DNA of 64,000 nucleotides from Paenibacillus sp. Soil522 (lineage in GTDB: Bacteria; Bacillota; Bacilli; Paenibacillales; Paenibacillaceae), in contig NZ_LMRV01000027.1 in assembly GCF_001428245.1 (NCBI RefSeq), positions 1,986 to 65,985 of the forward strand, written 5' to 3'. The stretch's first letter is position 1; each line of letters opens with the position of its first letter. The notes below the pieces were generated by a model. That model made no database searches. It saw nothing but the letters and a program-made list of their open reading frames with translations, and was not told the DNA's origin. Below are positions 25,775 to 34,488 of the stretch, one piece after another. A program made the position numbers and the translations under genes.

Positions 25775-27238
25775 TTATAAAACCCACGTATCTTTTGTGC
25801 CCCCGCCCTGTGAGGAATTCACGACAAGCGAACCCTGCTTGAGTGCTACCCTTGTCAGCCCGCCCGGAACAATATGAGTCTCTCTCCCCATAAATACGAA
25901 AGCGCGCAAATCAATATGACGGGGAGAAACTTCGCTGTCCGTGAAAGAAGGACTGCATGACAGCTTCATAGTCGGCTGGGCAATATACAGCTCTGGCGAT
26001 TCTTTAATTTTGCCCGCGAACGCTTTAAGCTCCTGCTCGGAAGCGGCAGGACCGATCAACATCCCATATCCTCCGGAAAGCGATCTTTCTTTAACCACCA
26101 TCTCAGACAACCTTGCAAGCACATACTCTCTTTCATGCGGTCTTGATAGAATATAGGTGGGCACGTTCTTCAAAATCGGTTCTTCGTCCAGGTAGTAGCG
26201 GATCATATCGGGTACGTAAGCATAAACGGCTTTATCATCTGCAACTCCTGTGCCCGGAGCATTGGCAAGTGCGACATGCCCGGCGCGATAAGCTTGCATC
26301 AGTCCCGGCACGCCGAGTAAAGAATTCGGATGGAACGCGAGCGGATCCAAGAATTCATCATCGATCCGCCTGTAGATCACATCAACCTGCCGAAGACCCT
26401 GTATGCTTTTCAAATATACTTTCTGATCAATGACGGTTAAATCTCTGCCTTCCACCAGTTCAATCCCCATTTCTTGTGCCAGAAACGTATGATCGTAGTA
26501 AGCAGAGTTATGAATGCCGGGTGTGAGCAGCACAACGAGCGGATCCGGCTTAGCATTAGGGGCGAGACTGCGCAAGCTGCTTAACAAAGCGTTCAAACCT
26601 TGATCGATATCGCGTACCCGGTTTTCAAAATACAGCTCGGGAAAAAGGTTTGTCATCAAGGAGCGGTTCTCATAAACATAAGACAAGCCTGAGGGCGTTC
26701 TCAAATTGTCTTCCAATACATAAAATTCACCCGTTTCGCTGCGGATGATATCAATTCCCGACAAAGGGATATACCTGCCGTTCGGAACATCCAGACCGAC
26801 CATTTCCGGGCGGAAATAGGGATTATCAACGACCAATTTCCTTGGGATAATGTCATCCTTCAGAATCTTTTGCTCATGGTAGATGTCCCCGATGAATGCA
26901 TTCAATGCTTGAACTCTTTGTTTCAAGCCCTGCTCAAGCAGCGTCCATTCATCTGAAGTAATGATTCGCGGAATCATATCAAAAGGAATGGTCCGTTCCA
27001 GGGATGTGTCTCCAAGGCTTTCACTATTTAATGTAAACGTAATGCCTTGCGTAACCATATGGGATTGCATGAATTCGTTTCTTTTGTTCAATTCCTCAAT
27101 CCCCATCTTCGAAAAACGTTGAAAAGTTTTGCTGTAGGAGGACCTCACTTTACCGTATCGGTCAAACATTTCATCATAAAATGCGGGGCTGCCATATTGA
27201 GTAAACAAATGCTTGCGTTTCGTCATCAGCATGTTCAT
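25775..27238 (-). CDS. Circularly permuted ATP-grasp protein (COG2308)
   Basis: 487 residues with the permuted ATP-grasp order: GSPAFYDEMFD at the N-terminus, VDNPYFRPEMVGLDVP, DIIRSETGEFYVLEDN near residue 165, and IDLRAFVFMG/GGLTRVAL near the C-terminus. Expected to use ATP to ligate a carboxylate and an amine. Its partner gene at 24822 is the usual one. A transglutaminase-like gene that often completes the cluster is not present in this window. GGAGGATG precedes the ATG. Confidence 0.85.
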   Translation of the reverse strand: MNMLMTKRKHLFTQYGSPAFYDEMFDRYGKVRSSYSKTFQRFSKMGIEELNKRNEFMQSHMVTQGITFTLNSESLGDTSLERTIPFDMIPRIITSDEWTLLEQGLKQRVQALNAFIGDIYHEQKILKDDIIPRKLVVDNPYFRPEMVGLDVPNGRYIPLSGIDIIRSETGEFYVLEDNLRTPSGLSYVYENRSLMTNLFPELYFENRVRDIDQGLNALLSSLRSLAPNAKPDPLVVLLTPGIHNSAYYDHTFLAQEMGIELVEGRDLTVIDQKVYLKSIQGLRQVDVIYRRIDDEFLDPLAFHPNSLLGVPGLMQAYRAGHVALANAPGTGVADDKAVYAYVPDMIRYYLDEEPILKNVPTYILSRPHEREYVLARLSEMVVKERSLSGGYGMLIGPAASEQELKAFAGKIKESPELYIAQPTMKLSCSPSFTDSEVSPRHIDLRAFVFMGRETHIVPGGLTRVALKQGSLVVNSSQGGGTKDTWVL

Positions 27239-27711
27239 GAGTCATCCTCCAGTTTCTTCTTATCTCTCCGCTCAATTAAGTGCTACTTTTCATCACGTGC
27301 TGAGAATATGGTTAAGTATAGGGGATGGAAACCATTAATGTATGTCGAAATTACCCCTCTAAATTGTGACGATATTGTGTCTTTCTGATCCGCTCCATTT
27401 CACTTGTTAATGTTATGTAAATTTATGTGACAAACATAGTTAATTATAGTTACATTGAGAGAAATGGAGTGTTTTCGCAAAAAAGGATAGCTGAGCTAGG
27501 TTTCTGAAACAATTTCGCCCGAATTGGGGCTTTGTCAAACAAAATGGACTGATATATGATAGGAATAGAATAAATAGCAAGCTGGCAATGACGCCCTTTC
27601 CCAAGACAACGATGTCTCTATCCGATGGATAGAGACATTTTTTTTTACATGACTTATTTTTGGATTTCATAGTTATAAACTAGAAATAGACGATAACGGC
27701 GGTGTGTACAA
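27239..27711. other. Intergenic region before the hybrid kinase
   Basis: 470 bases, AT-rich and without a convincing gene; short minus-strand frames lack ribosome binding sites. The notable element is a strong terminator-like hairpin at 27612-27646 within the upstream leader of the kinase gene, listed separately. No known riboswitch class is recognisable by eye. Confidence 0.5.
27612..27646 (+). terminator. Leader terminator or small-RNA terminator
   Basis: ATGTCTCTATCC / GGATAGAGACAT stem with a three-base loop and nine T residues, 66 bases before the kinase start. No coding gene on the plus strand precedes it, so it either ends an unannotated RNA or acts as an attenuator in the kinase leader. 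Confidence 0.75.
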
Positions 27712-30435
27712 ATGAGGTTTGCGATTGGAAAAAAAATATTTACAGGGTTTTTATCTGCGGCTGTTTTACTCGGCGCTGCAAGCGGAATCTCCTTTTACTA
27801 CATGAACAAAGTCAACGACTCCTATTCCGATTTAATTAACCGCCAGGTAACGATACTTACCGCCACCAAGGATATACAGGTTTTGGCCTTGCAGCAAACC
27901 AACGGTTTGCGTGGCTATCTGCTGACGCAAAACCCGGATTTTATTCATGAACTTGAAACGGCAAACGAACAATTAAACGTTCGGATTGAACAAACGGGAA
28001 GTCTTGTGACTCAGCCGGAAAGTAAAGACTCTGTGCAAAAGTTAACAAGATTAAACCGGCAATTTAAAGAGAACTATGATCAGCTGCTGGCCAGTTATGC
28101 GCAGGACCGAAATCAAGAGGAAGCCTTAAATACCTTCAAAACGAAAGTGCTGCCTGTGGGGATCCAACTGGGGCCGTTGGCCAAGTCAATAATGGACCGT
28201 CAGCAGCAGCTATTGAATCAAGGAACAAAATTGAATACGGAAATGGTCAATCAAGCCAATAAAGCAGTCAGCTTGTTAAGTATGCTTACATTTGCTCTAA
28301 CCCTATTGATCGGCTTTGTCATAACGCGGCACATTACGGGTAATTTATTTAAAATCACAAAAGTGATGGCTGGCGTTACTTCAGATTCCAGTTCAAGAAC
28401 AAGATTGCCTCGTATCGATGTTCGTACCCGGGATGAAATTGGTGACATTGCCTATTCTTTTAATGAAATGGCGATAGCTTTGGAGAATTATTCAGCCCAC
28501 GAGCAGGAAAAAAGCATGCTCGAAACAAACATTGCGGAAATGGCTACGATGTATCAAGGGATTCATGACTTAAATACGCTGGCGCAGCTGTTCATCACCA
28601 AGATTACGCCGATGACGGGAGCTAGCTGCGGTGTGTTTTATCTTAAGCAAGGCGCCGGGGACAGGCAGCGGCTTCATAGGCTGGCCGGTTATGCTGACAA
28701 CCGGCAGGAAATCGGTTTCGAAAGCTTCCTTTATGGAGAAGGGCTTGTCGGGCAATGCGCTTTTGAAAACCGGACCATTATGCTCACCGACATTCCGGAG
28801 CATTATATTCAAATCATCTCCGGTACCGGGAAAGCATCACCTTCGAACTTGATCATCATGCCGGTGGAATATGAAGGGCATGTCGTTGCCGTCATTGAAT
28901 TAGCCTCGTTTACGAAGTTTAGCAAGGCCCAGCAAACTTTATTGCAGCAGGTATTGAACCATGCCGGGATTACGATTAACAGTATTGCAGGCCGCATGCA
29001 AGTGGAAAGATTGCTGCAAGAATCACAGGCTTTAACGGAAGAACTGCAAAATCAGTCCGAAGAGCTGCGATTGCAGCAGGAAGAACTCAGAAGGATTAAC
29101 GGTCAGCTGGAGGAGCAGTATAAAAAATCCGAACAGAAGACTAAGGAAATAGAAATCACGAAAATGGAGCTTGTAGAGAAGGCCGACCAGCTTGCGCTCA
29201 GCTCCCGGTATAAATCGGAATTTCTGGCCAATATGTCGCATGAATTACGAACGCCGCTTAATAGCTTACTGATCCTGTCCAATCTGCTTGCTGAGAATTC
29301 TGAAGGCAATCTTACGGAGAATCAAGTGAAGTTCGCTCAAACGATCCATTCATCCGGAAATGACTTGTTACATTTAATCAATGACATTCTGGATTTGTCC
29401 AAAGTCGAGTCGGGGAAAATCGAGATTGTCCCTGATGAGGTCAGCTTAACGTACATCTGCCAATTTGCGGAGCTTGAATTCCTTCAGGCCGCGCAGCAAA
29501 AGGGGCTGAAATTTACAACAGAGCTGGATGCCGGACTACCGCCGACAATCTGTACCGATACACATCGATTAATGCAAATATTGAGGAATTTACTGGCCAA
29601 CGCCTTTAAGTTTACGGAACATGGTGAAGTGGCGTTTCGCATACACAAAGCGGACAACCAAATTTTCTCCGATTACCGTGGACGGATAAATCTGGAAGCG
29701 GCCGTTGCCTTTTCCATATCGGACACAGGCATAGGAATTCCGGAAGAGAAGCTGAGCCTCGTATTTCAGGCGTTTCAACAAGAGGACGGGACGACCAGCC
29801 GGAAATACGGAGGCACGGGATTGGGACTTTCGATCAGCCGGGAATTGGCTCATTTGTTGGATGGCTTCATTGAGGTTAGCAGCGATAAAGGGAAAGGGAG
29901 CACTTTTACGCTTCTATTACCAGGTTATGGAGGGAGCACGGCAGCCGAGCCCCCTATGAATAATGATGAAGCCGCGATCGTTCATGTTGAATTTGAAGAG
30001 AAGGAATGGCAGGCTCCTGTCATACACCATGAGGATATTTTCTTCGCGGGTAAGAAAGTGTTAATTGTCGATGACGATATGCGCAATATATTTGCTATCA
30101 CAGCCGCCTTGGAAAACAAACAAATGAAAGTGGTGTTTGCGGAAAACGGAAGAGAGGGCATTCGTGTCCTGCAGGACAATCCGGACATCGATCTCATCCT
30201 TATGGATATTATGCTGCCGGAGATGGATGGTTATGAAGCGATGCGTATCGTACGGCAAATGCCGGAGTTTCACTACTTGCCGATTATTGCGCTTACGGCG
30301 AAGGCCATGAAAGATGATAAAGAGAAATGCATGGAGGCTGGCGCCTCGGATTATATCAGCAAACCTGTGAGCTTGGAGCAGCTTTTCTCGTTAATGCAGG
30401 TTTGGCTGTACAGACAGGCGGGATCGTATGCGTAA
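27712..30435 (+). CDS. Hybrid sensor histidine kinase / response regulator (CHASE3-HAMP-GAF)
   Basis: 907 residues. Two membrane helices (about 10-30 and 187-207) flank an extracytoplasmic CHASE3-like sensor (GLRGYLLTQ). A HAMP domain (~205-265), a GAF-like domain (~275-420) and a coiled coil (~425-490) follow, then HisKA with His510 in MSHELRTP, the ATPase domain (GIGIPEEKL, GGTGLGLSIS) and a C-terminal receiver with phosphorylatable Asp832 in LILMDIMLPEMDG. The gene overlaps cheR by eight bases. It probably phosphorelays to its own receiver; the output partner may be the downstream regulator. Confidence 0.9.
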   Translation: MRFAIGKKIFTGFLSAAVLLGAASGISFYYMNKVNDSYSDLINRQVTILTATKDIQVLALQQTNGLRGYLLTQNPDFIHELETANEQLNVRIEQTGSLVTQPESKDSVQKLTRLNRQFKENYDQLLASYAQDRNQEEALNTFKTKVLPVGIQLGPLAKSIMDRQQQLLNQGTKLNTEMVNQANKAVSLLSMLTFALTLLIGFVITRHITGNLFKITKVMAGVTSDSSSRTRLPRIDVRTRDEIGDIAYSFNEMAIALENYSAHEQEKSMLETNIAEMATMYQGIHDLNTLAQLFITKITPMTGASCGVFYLKQGAGDRQRLHRLAGYADNRQEIGFESFLYGEGLVGQCAFENRTIMLTDIPEHYIQIISGTGKASPSNLIIMPVEYEGHVVAVIELASFTKFSKAQQTLLQQVLNHAGITINSIAGRMQVERLLQESQALTEELQNQSEELRLQQEELRRINGQLEEQYKKSEQKTKEIEITKMELVEKADQLALSSRYKSEFLANMSHELRTPLNSLLILSNLLAENSEGNLTENQVKFAQTIHSSGNDLLHLINDILDLSKVESGKIEIVPDEVSLTYICQFAELEFLQAAQQKGLKFTTELDAGLPPTICTDTHRLMQILRNLLANAFKFTEHGEVAFRIHKADNQIFSDYRGRINLEAAVAFSISDTGIGIPEEKLSLVFQAFQQEDGTTSRKYGGTGLGLSISRELAHLLDGFIEVSSDKGKGSTFTLLLPGYGGSTAAEPPMNNDEAAIVHVEFEEKEWQAPVIHHEDIFFAGKKVLIVDDDMRNIFAITAALENKQMKVVFAENGREGIRVLQDNPDIDLILMDIMLPEMDGYEAMRIVRQMPEFHYLPIIALTAKAMKDDKEKCMEAGASDYISKPVSLEQLFSLMQVWLYRQAGSYA

Positions 30436-31294
30436 CAAACCTTTTGACATTTACGCGACGATTGAAGCGGAAGAAATGGATGAGCTGGAAAAGATCGAGA
30501 TGGAAATGTTCCTGGAAGCTATTTATAGACATTATGGATGTGACTTCCGAAACTATGTGACCCCTTCGATTCGTCGTCGATTATGGCATCGAATCCATGC
30601 CGAAAATTTATCCACCGTTTCCGGCTTGCAGGAGAAGGTTCTACATGATCGCCAGGTGTTAAAAAAGCTGCTGTCGGACTTCTCCATTAACGTGACGGAA
30701 ATGTTTCGTGACCCGAATTTTTTTATGACTTTCCGGAAAAAAATCGTACCATTACTTCGTGACTATCCTTCTATTCGGATTTGGCACGCAGGCTGCTCAA
30801 CAGGTGAAGAGGTCTATTCGATGTCCATTCTTTTATACGAGGAAGGCCTGCATCACAAAACAAGAATTTATGCCACGGATATGAATGAAGATGTCATTGA
30901 AGAAGCAAAAAATGGCGCTTTCCCACTCGAAAAAATGCAAACCTACACAAAAAATTATGTAAATGCCGGGGGGGCGAAAGCCTTTAGTGAATACTACACC
31001 GTAAAATACGAGCGAGCCGTTTTCCACCCTTTTTTGAGTGAAAATATCGTTTTTGCCCAGCATAATTTAGCCGTCGACGGCTCGTTTAATGAATTTCATG
31101 TGATCATTTGCCGAAATGTCATGATCTATTTTAATAATGTCTTACTAAATCGTGTTCATAATTTGTTCTACGAAAGTTTAGTATTGTCCGGATTTCTGGG
31201 ACTTGGGAATAAGGAAAGCATTGCCTTTACCAGCCAATCAGCGAATTATGAGGAGATGGATGCGAATGAAATGCTTTATCGAAAATTTAAGTAG
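30428..31294 (+). CDS. CheR-type protein-glutamate methyltransferase
   Basis: 288 residues. The N-terminal CheR_N helical domain (about 25-90) is followed by the SAM-dependent methyltransferase core: IRIWHAGCSTGEEVYSM, YATDMNEDVIEEA and IICRNVMIYF. It methylates glutamates on receptor proteins in chemotaxis, but here it sits between a hybrid kinase and a regulator-kinase, so a regulatory role outside chemotaxis is likely. Overlaps the previous and next genes. No CheB partner in this window. Confidence 0.9.
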   Translation: MRNKPFDIYATIEAEEMDELEKIEMEMFLEAIYRHYGCDFRNYVTPSIRRRLWHRIHAENLSTVSGLQEKVLHDRQVLKKLLSDFSINVTEMFRDPNFFMTFRKKIVPLLRDYPSIRIWHAGCSTGEEVYSMSILLYEEGLHHKTRIYATDMNEDVIEEAKNGAFPLEKMQTYTKNYVNAGGAKAFSEYYTVKYERAVFHPFLSENIVFAQHNLAVDGSFNEFHVIICRNVMIYFNNVLLNRVHNLFYESLVLSGFLGLGNKESIAFTSQSANYEEMDANEMLYRKFK

Positions 31295-33044
31295 CCGCGT
31301 TCAAAAAGTAAATATTTTATTGGTGGATGACCGCCCTGAAAATTTACTAGCCCTCGAAGCTTTGTTGGACTCCCCTCATTATCGCTTGTTCAGTGCAAAT
31401 TCCGGCGAGGAAGCATTGAAGTATGTTCTTTCTGAAAACTTTGCGGTAATTTTGTTGGACGTACAAATGCCCGGTTTAAACGGGTTTCAAACGGCAAGCC
31501 TTATCAAATCAAGAGAAAAATCGAAGCATATCCCGATCATCTTTATAACCGCAATCAGTCAGGCTATGGAGCATGTCAAACACGGTTACTCCGTAGGCGC
31601 GATAGACTATATATTCAAACCTTTCCATTCGGAAACCTTAAAAATGAAAGTAGAAGCGTTTGTGAAAATGCATCAATATCAGGAGCAGATTAAGCTCCAG
31701 AACGAATTAATGAAAGTGATCGGTGAAACATCCAGCGATACCATCGTTACTACGGACGAGGAAGGGAAAATGTTAACCGTTAGTTCCGCAGTGGCGCGAA
31801 TGTTCGGCTATCGCCCCGAAGAGTTAATTGGACAGCACATCGACACCCTTGTCCCTGCGATATTTTTCCATTTTTCAGAGGAGCAGGAACTAAGTAAGAT
31901 CATTGAAACCTCGGGGTTGCGAAAAGATACAGGTATATTCCCGGCCGATGTCCAGACTGGAGAAGCAAGCATAGAAGATCAGCGTATATGCGTCTTTTGC
32001 ATTCGCGATGTGACCGAACGCAAGCTAATGGAGGAGGAACGTTTCCGTAAAATATTCGATGCGTCTCCAAATGTAGTTGCCTTGAGATCGCTTAAGGATG
32101 GAAGATATATTAATGTGAATAATAGTTTTCTGAACGCTACCGGTTATCGGCAAGAGGAGGTACTCAACCAGACTACAGATTTGCTGCAATATATTATCGC
32201 TTCTGATGGAAAGGGGGCAGTTGAGGATATTTATGAACCGGGAAATCCGGATAAAAATGTAAGAATAAGCTATATGACGAAATCCGGTGATCTGCGTGAA
32301 GGATTAATGTCATCTGAAATCTTGGAGATACATGGCGAACAATGCCTGCTTAGCGTAGTGACTGACATTACGGAACGTCTGTTTCTTGAGAAGGAAATGG
32401 TCAGGCTGGACCGTCTGAATTTGACGGGGGAAATGGCAGCCGGAATTGTGCATGAAATCCGTAATCCAATGACAACTGTACGCGGTTTTTTACAATTGTC
32501 AAGAAGTCGTCCTTCAGCGGAATATACGGATATTATGATTGAAGAACTGGATCGGGCTCATAACATCGTGACGGAGTTTCTCGCCGTTGCTAACACGAAC
32601 CCGACAAACCGTAAAATAAAGCAGCTAAATGTTGTGGTTGAAGCGCTGTTTCCGTTAATCCAGTCGAAGGCGATGTGCGATAATCATCATGTCAACCTTG
32701 AACTTGACCATTGCCCTGAATTGCAATTGGATGAAAAAGAAATTCGCCAGCTGATATTAAATCTCGCACTCAACGGTTTGGACGCGATGCCTTCCGGAGG
32801 AATATTAACCCTTAAAACGTACAGGGAAGAAAACGAAGTTGTCTTGGAGGTAAGGGATCAAGGCTGCGGGATCAAAGAAGAGCTGATCCCCAAATTAGGG
32901 ACTCCTTTCTTCAGTACAAAAGTGAATGGCACCGGGCTCGGCTTATCTGTAAGCTATGGTGTTGCCGCCCGGCACGATGCGGTCATTAAAGTGAAGACCG
33001 GCGAAAAGGGAACGATATTTTATGTGCACTTTAGGCTGCAGTAA
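31266..33044 (+). CDS. Receiver-PAS-PAS histidine kinase
   Basis: 592 residues. An N-terminal receiver (NILLVDDRPENLL, VILLDVQMPGLNG, FKPF) is followed by two PAS domains (about 140-250 and 255-375), then HisKA with His396 in AAGIVHEIRNPMTTVRG, the style of sporulation-type kinases, and a HATPase domain (GCGIKEELI, GTGLGLSVS). The ATG at 31266 has GAGGAG nine bases upstream; it overlaps cheR by 29 bases. It is soluble and may be the target of the hybrid kinase in the same operon. Confidence 0.9.
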   Translation: MKCFIENLSSRVQKVNILLVDDRPENLLALEALLDSPHYRLFSANSGEEALKYVLSENFAVILLDVQMPGLNGFQTASLIKSREKSKHIPIIFITAISQAMEHVKHGYSVGAIDYIFKPFHSETLKMKVEAFVKMHQYQEQIKLQNELMKVIGETSSDTIVTTDEEGKMLTVSSAVARMFGYRPEELIGQHIDTLVPAIFFHFSEEQELSKIIETSGLRKDTGIFPADVQTGEASIEDQRICVFCIRDVTERKLMEEERFRKIFDASPNVVALRSLKDGRYINVNNSFLNATGYRQEEVLNQTTDLLQYIIASDGKGAVEDIYEPGNPDKNVRISYMTKSGDLREGLMSSEILEIHGEQCLLSVVTDITERLFLEKEMVRLDRLNLTGEMAAGIVHEIRNPMTTVRGFLQLSRSRPSAEYTDIMIEELDRAHNIVTEFLAVANTNPTNRKIKQLNVVVEALFPLIQSKAMCDNHHVNLELDHCPELQLDEKEIRQLILNLALNGLDAMPSGGILTLKTYREENEVVLEVRDQGCGIKEELIPKLGTPFFSTKVNGTGLGLSVSYGVAARHDAVIKVKTGEKGTIFYVHFRLQ

Positions 33045-33134
33045 TTACAAATAAAGGGAATCATCCGTTTTCATTTCATCAAAAGTCTGTTATTCTACTG
33101 AAGAATGAAATTATAGTCAGAGGAGTGAACAGCT

Positions 33135-34193
33135 ATTAAGCAGGTTACTGTATATGATATCGCTAGGGAAGCAAACGTCTCAGTAGCCACTGTGTCGCGC
33201 GTAATCAACAACACGGCTCCGGTAAAAAAATCGACGAGAGATCGGATAATGGAGCTGATCACGAAGCATCAGTTTCAGCCGAATGCGCTTGCCAGAAGTC
33301 TGTTTAAGAAGGAAACCGGGATGATTGGCGTCATTTTACCGGATATTACGAACCCTTTTTTCCCCGAAGTGTTGGCCGGTCTCGATCAGGAAGCGAGAAG
33401 TAAAGGCTACACGTTTTTTCTATGCGATACCGTTTCGACAAACGGCGATTCGGAGGAGCAGTACGTGCGCGAGTCGCAATATTTGAATATTCTTATCGAG
33501 AAGCAGGTAGACGGCATTATTATGTTAGGCGGCCGGATCAACCTGGCCAAGCCTAGCAAAGAATTGGTAAACGAGGTTGTTGAGGTCAGCAAGCGCGTGC
33601 CGATGCTGTTAATTAACGGCAATATGCCGGGCGAAGGGCTGAACCGCGTATATACCGATGAAAAAGAAGGCGCTGAATTAGCGACACAGCATTTAATTGA
33701 TCTCGGTCATCGCGACATTGCTTTCGTTGGCGGCTTTCGGCATATGTCCAATACGATCCAGCGTATTCAAGGCTTTGTGAAAACGATGGAGAAAAACGGT
33801 TTGCAAGTTCGGAAGGAATGGATATTGAACGGCGGCTTTTCTGTAGATAGCGGAAAGGCATTTTTGAATCAGCTTCTTGGTCTGTCCGAGCGGCCGACCG
33901 CTGTTTTTTGCGCGAACGATCTTCTCGCCATCGGGGTGATGAAGGCGGCGAGCAAAGCGGGACTTCGGGTGCCGCAGGATCTATCGCTTGTCGGATTTGA
34001 CGACATTCCGTATGCCTCTAACAGCATCCCTGAATTGACGACCATCTCACTGAAATGCTATGACGCAGGACGGAGCGCGGCTGAGATGCTCCACCAAATG
34101 ATTATGAAAAATAAGGTCAGCAAAAGTTTGAAGCTAAGACCTGAGCTCATTGTAAGAGAATCTACAGCACCTCCCAGAGATGGAAATGGTTAA
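33135..34193 (+). CDS. LacI-family transcriptional regulator, apparent AUU start
   Basis: 352 residues. The N-terminal helix-turn-helix reads QVTVYDIAREANVSVATVSR, the standard LacI start, followed by a periplasmic-binding-like sugar domain (GMIGVILPDITNPFF, GFDDIPYASNSIPELTTI). No ATG, GTG or TTG precedes the HTH in frame. An ATT at 33135 lies nine bases after AGGAGTG and gives the expected N-terminus; starting at the next in-frame GTG (33192) would remove most of the HTH. It probably represses the downstream GH35/ABC operon at the 14-bp operators listed. Confidence 0.85.
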   Translation: MKQVTVYDIAREANVSVATVSRVINNTAPVKKSTRDRIMELITKHQFQPNALARSLFKKETGMIGVILPDITNPFFPEVLAGLDQEARSKGYTFFLCDTVSTNGDSEEQYVRESQYLNILIEKQVDGIIMLGGRINLAKPSKELVNEVVEVSKRVPMLLINGNMPGEGLNRVYTDEKEGAELATQHLIDLGHRDIAFVGGFRHMSNTIQRIQGFVKTMEKNGLQVRKEWILNGGFSVDSGKAFLNQLLGLSERPTAVFCANDLLAIGVMKAASKAGLRVPQDLSLVGFDDIPYASNSIPELTTISLKCYDAGRSAAEMLHQMIMKNKVSKSLKLRPELIVRESTAPPRDGNG

Positions 34194-34223
34194 TAAGTAA
34201 TTAATATTTTTAAAAAAAAGATA

Positions 34224-34252
34224 TTGACAACGCTTACATTGTTGAATAAAAT
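34224..34252 (+). promoter_or_regulatory. Promoter with overlapping cre-like site
   Basis: TTGACA (34224) and TAAAAT (34247) are 17 bases apart. TGACAACGCTTACA at 34225-34238 matches the CcpA cre consensus TGWAANCGNTNWCA at all but one position, so CcpA could block this promoter when a preferred sugar is present. Confidence 0.7.
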
Positions 34253-34289
34253 CAAGATGTCTAAAGATTGAATAGTGTCGCCGGCAAAA

Positions 34290-34305
34290 ATGTAACCCGT
34301 TACAT
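34290..34305. promoter_or_regulatory. LacI-type operator 1
   Basis: ATGTAACCCGTTACAT, an inverted repeat of TGTAAC around a two-base centre, about 38 bases downstream of the -10 element. Confidence 0.7.
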
Positions 34306-34420
34306 AATAGCCGGGCTGCCGCTTTCAATCGAGTCTTCACGTAAATACACATCAGTTTACCGTGCAGAAATGTTGTTCTGATTATACCGGTCATGGAGTG
34401 TATTTATTTTTTATTTAAAA

Positions 34421-34450
34421 ATGTAACGGGTTACATGTAACGGGTTACAT
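34421..34450. promoter_or_regulatory. Tandem LacI-type operators 2 and 3
   Basis: Two copies of ATGTAACGGGTTACAT overlap by two bases (34421-34436 and 34435-34450). Same TGTAAC half-sites as operator 1. Located about 40 bases before the GH35 start. Confidence 0.8.
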
Positions 34451-34488
34451 TAATAATGCTTTTAGCCAATTCCGTTGGGGGTTAAGAC

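Larger units (their letters stand above)
34194..34488. other. Regulatory region upstream of the GH35 operon
   Basis: 295 bases with a promoter and cre-like site at 34224-34252, one LacI-type operator at 34290-34305 and a tandem pair at 34421-34450. The region between carries a ~160-base leader without a gene. Confidence 0.6.

Noticed and set aside
27440..27670. A 76-codon minus-strand frame in the kinase leader
   Set aside because: It runs through the terminator stem, has no ribosome binding site and Lys-rich low-complexity N-terminus.
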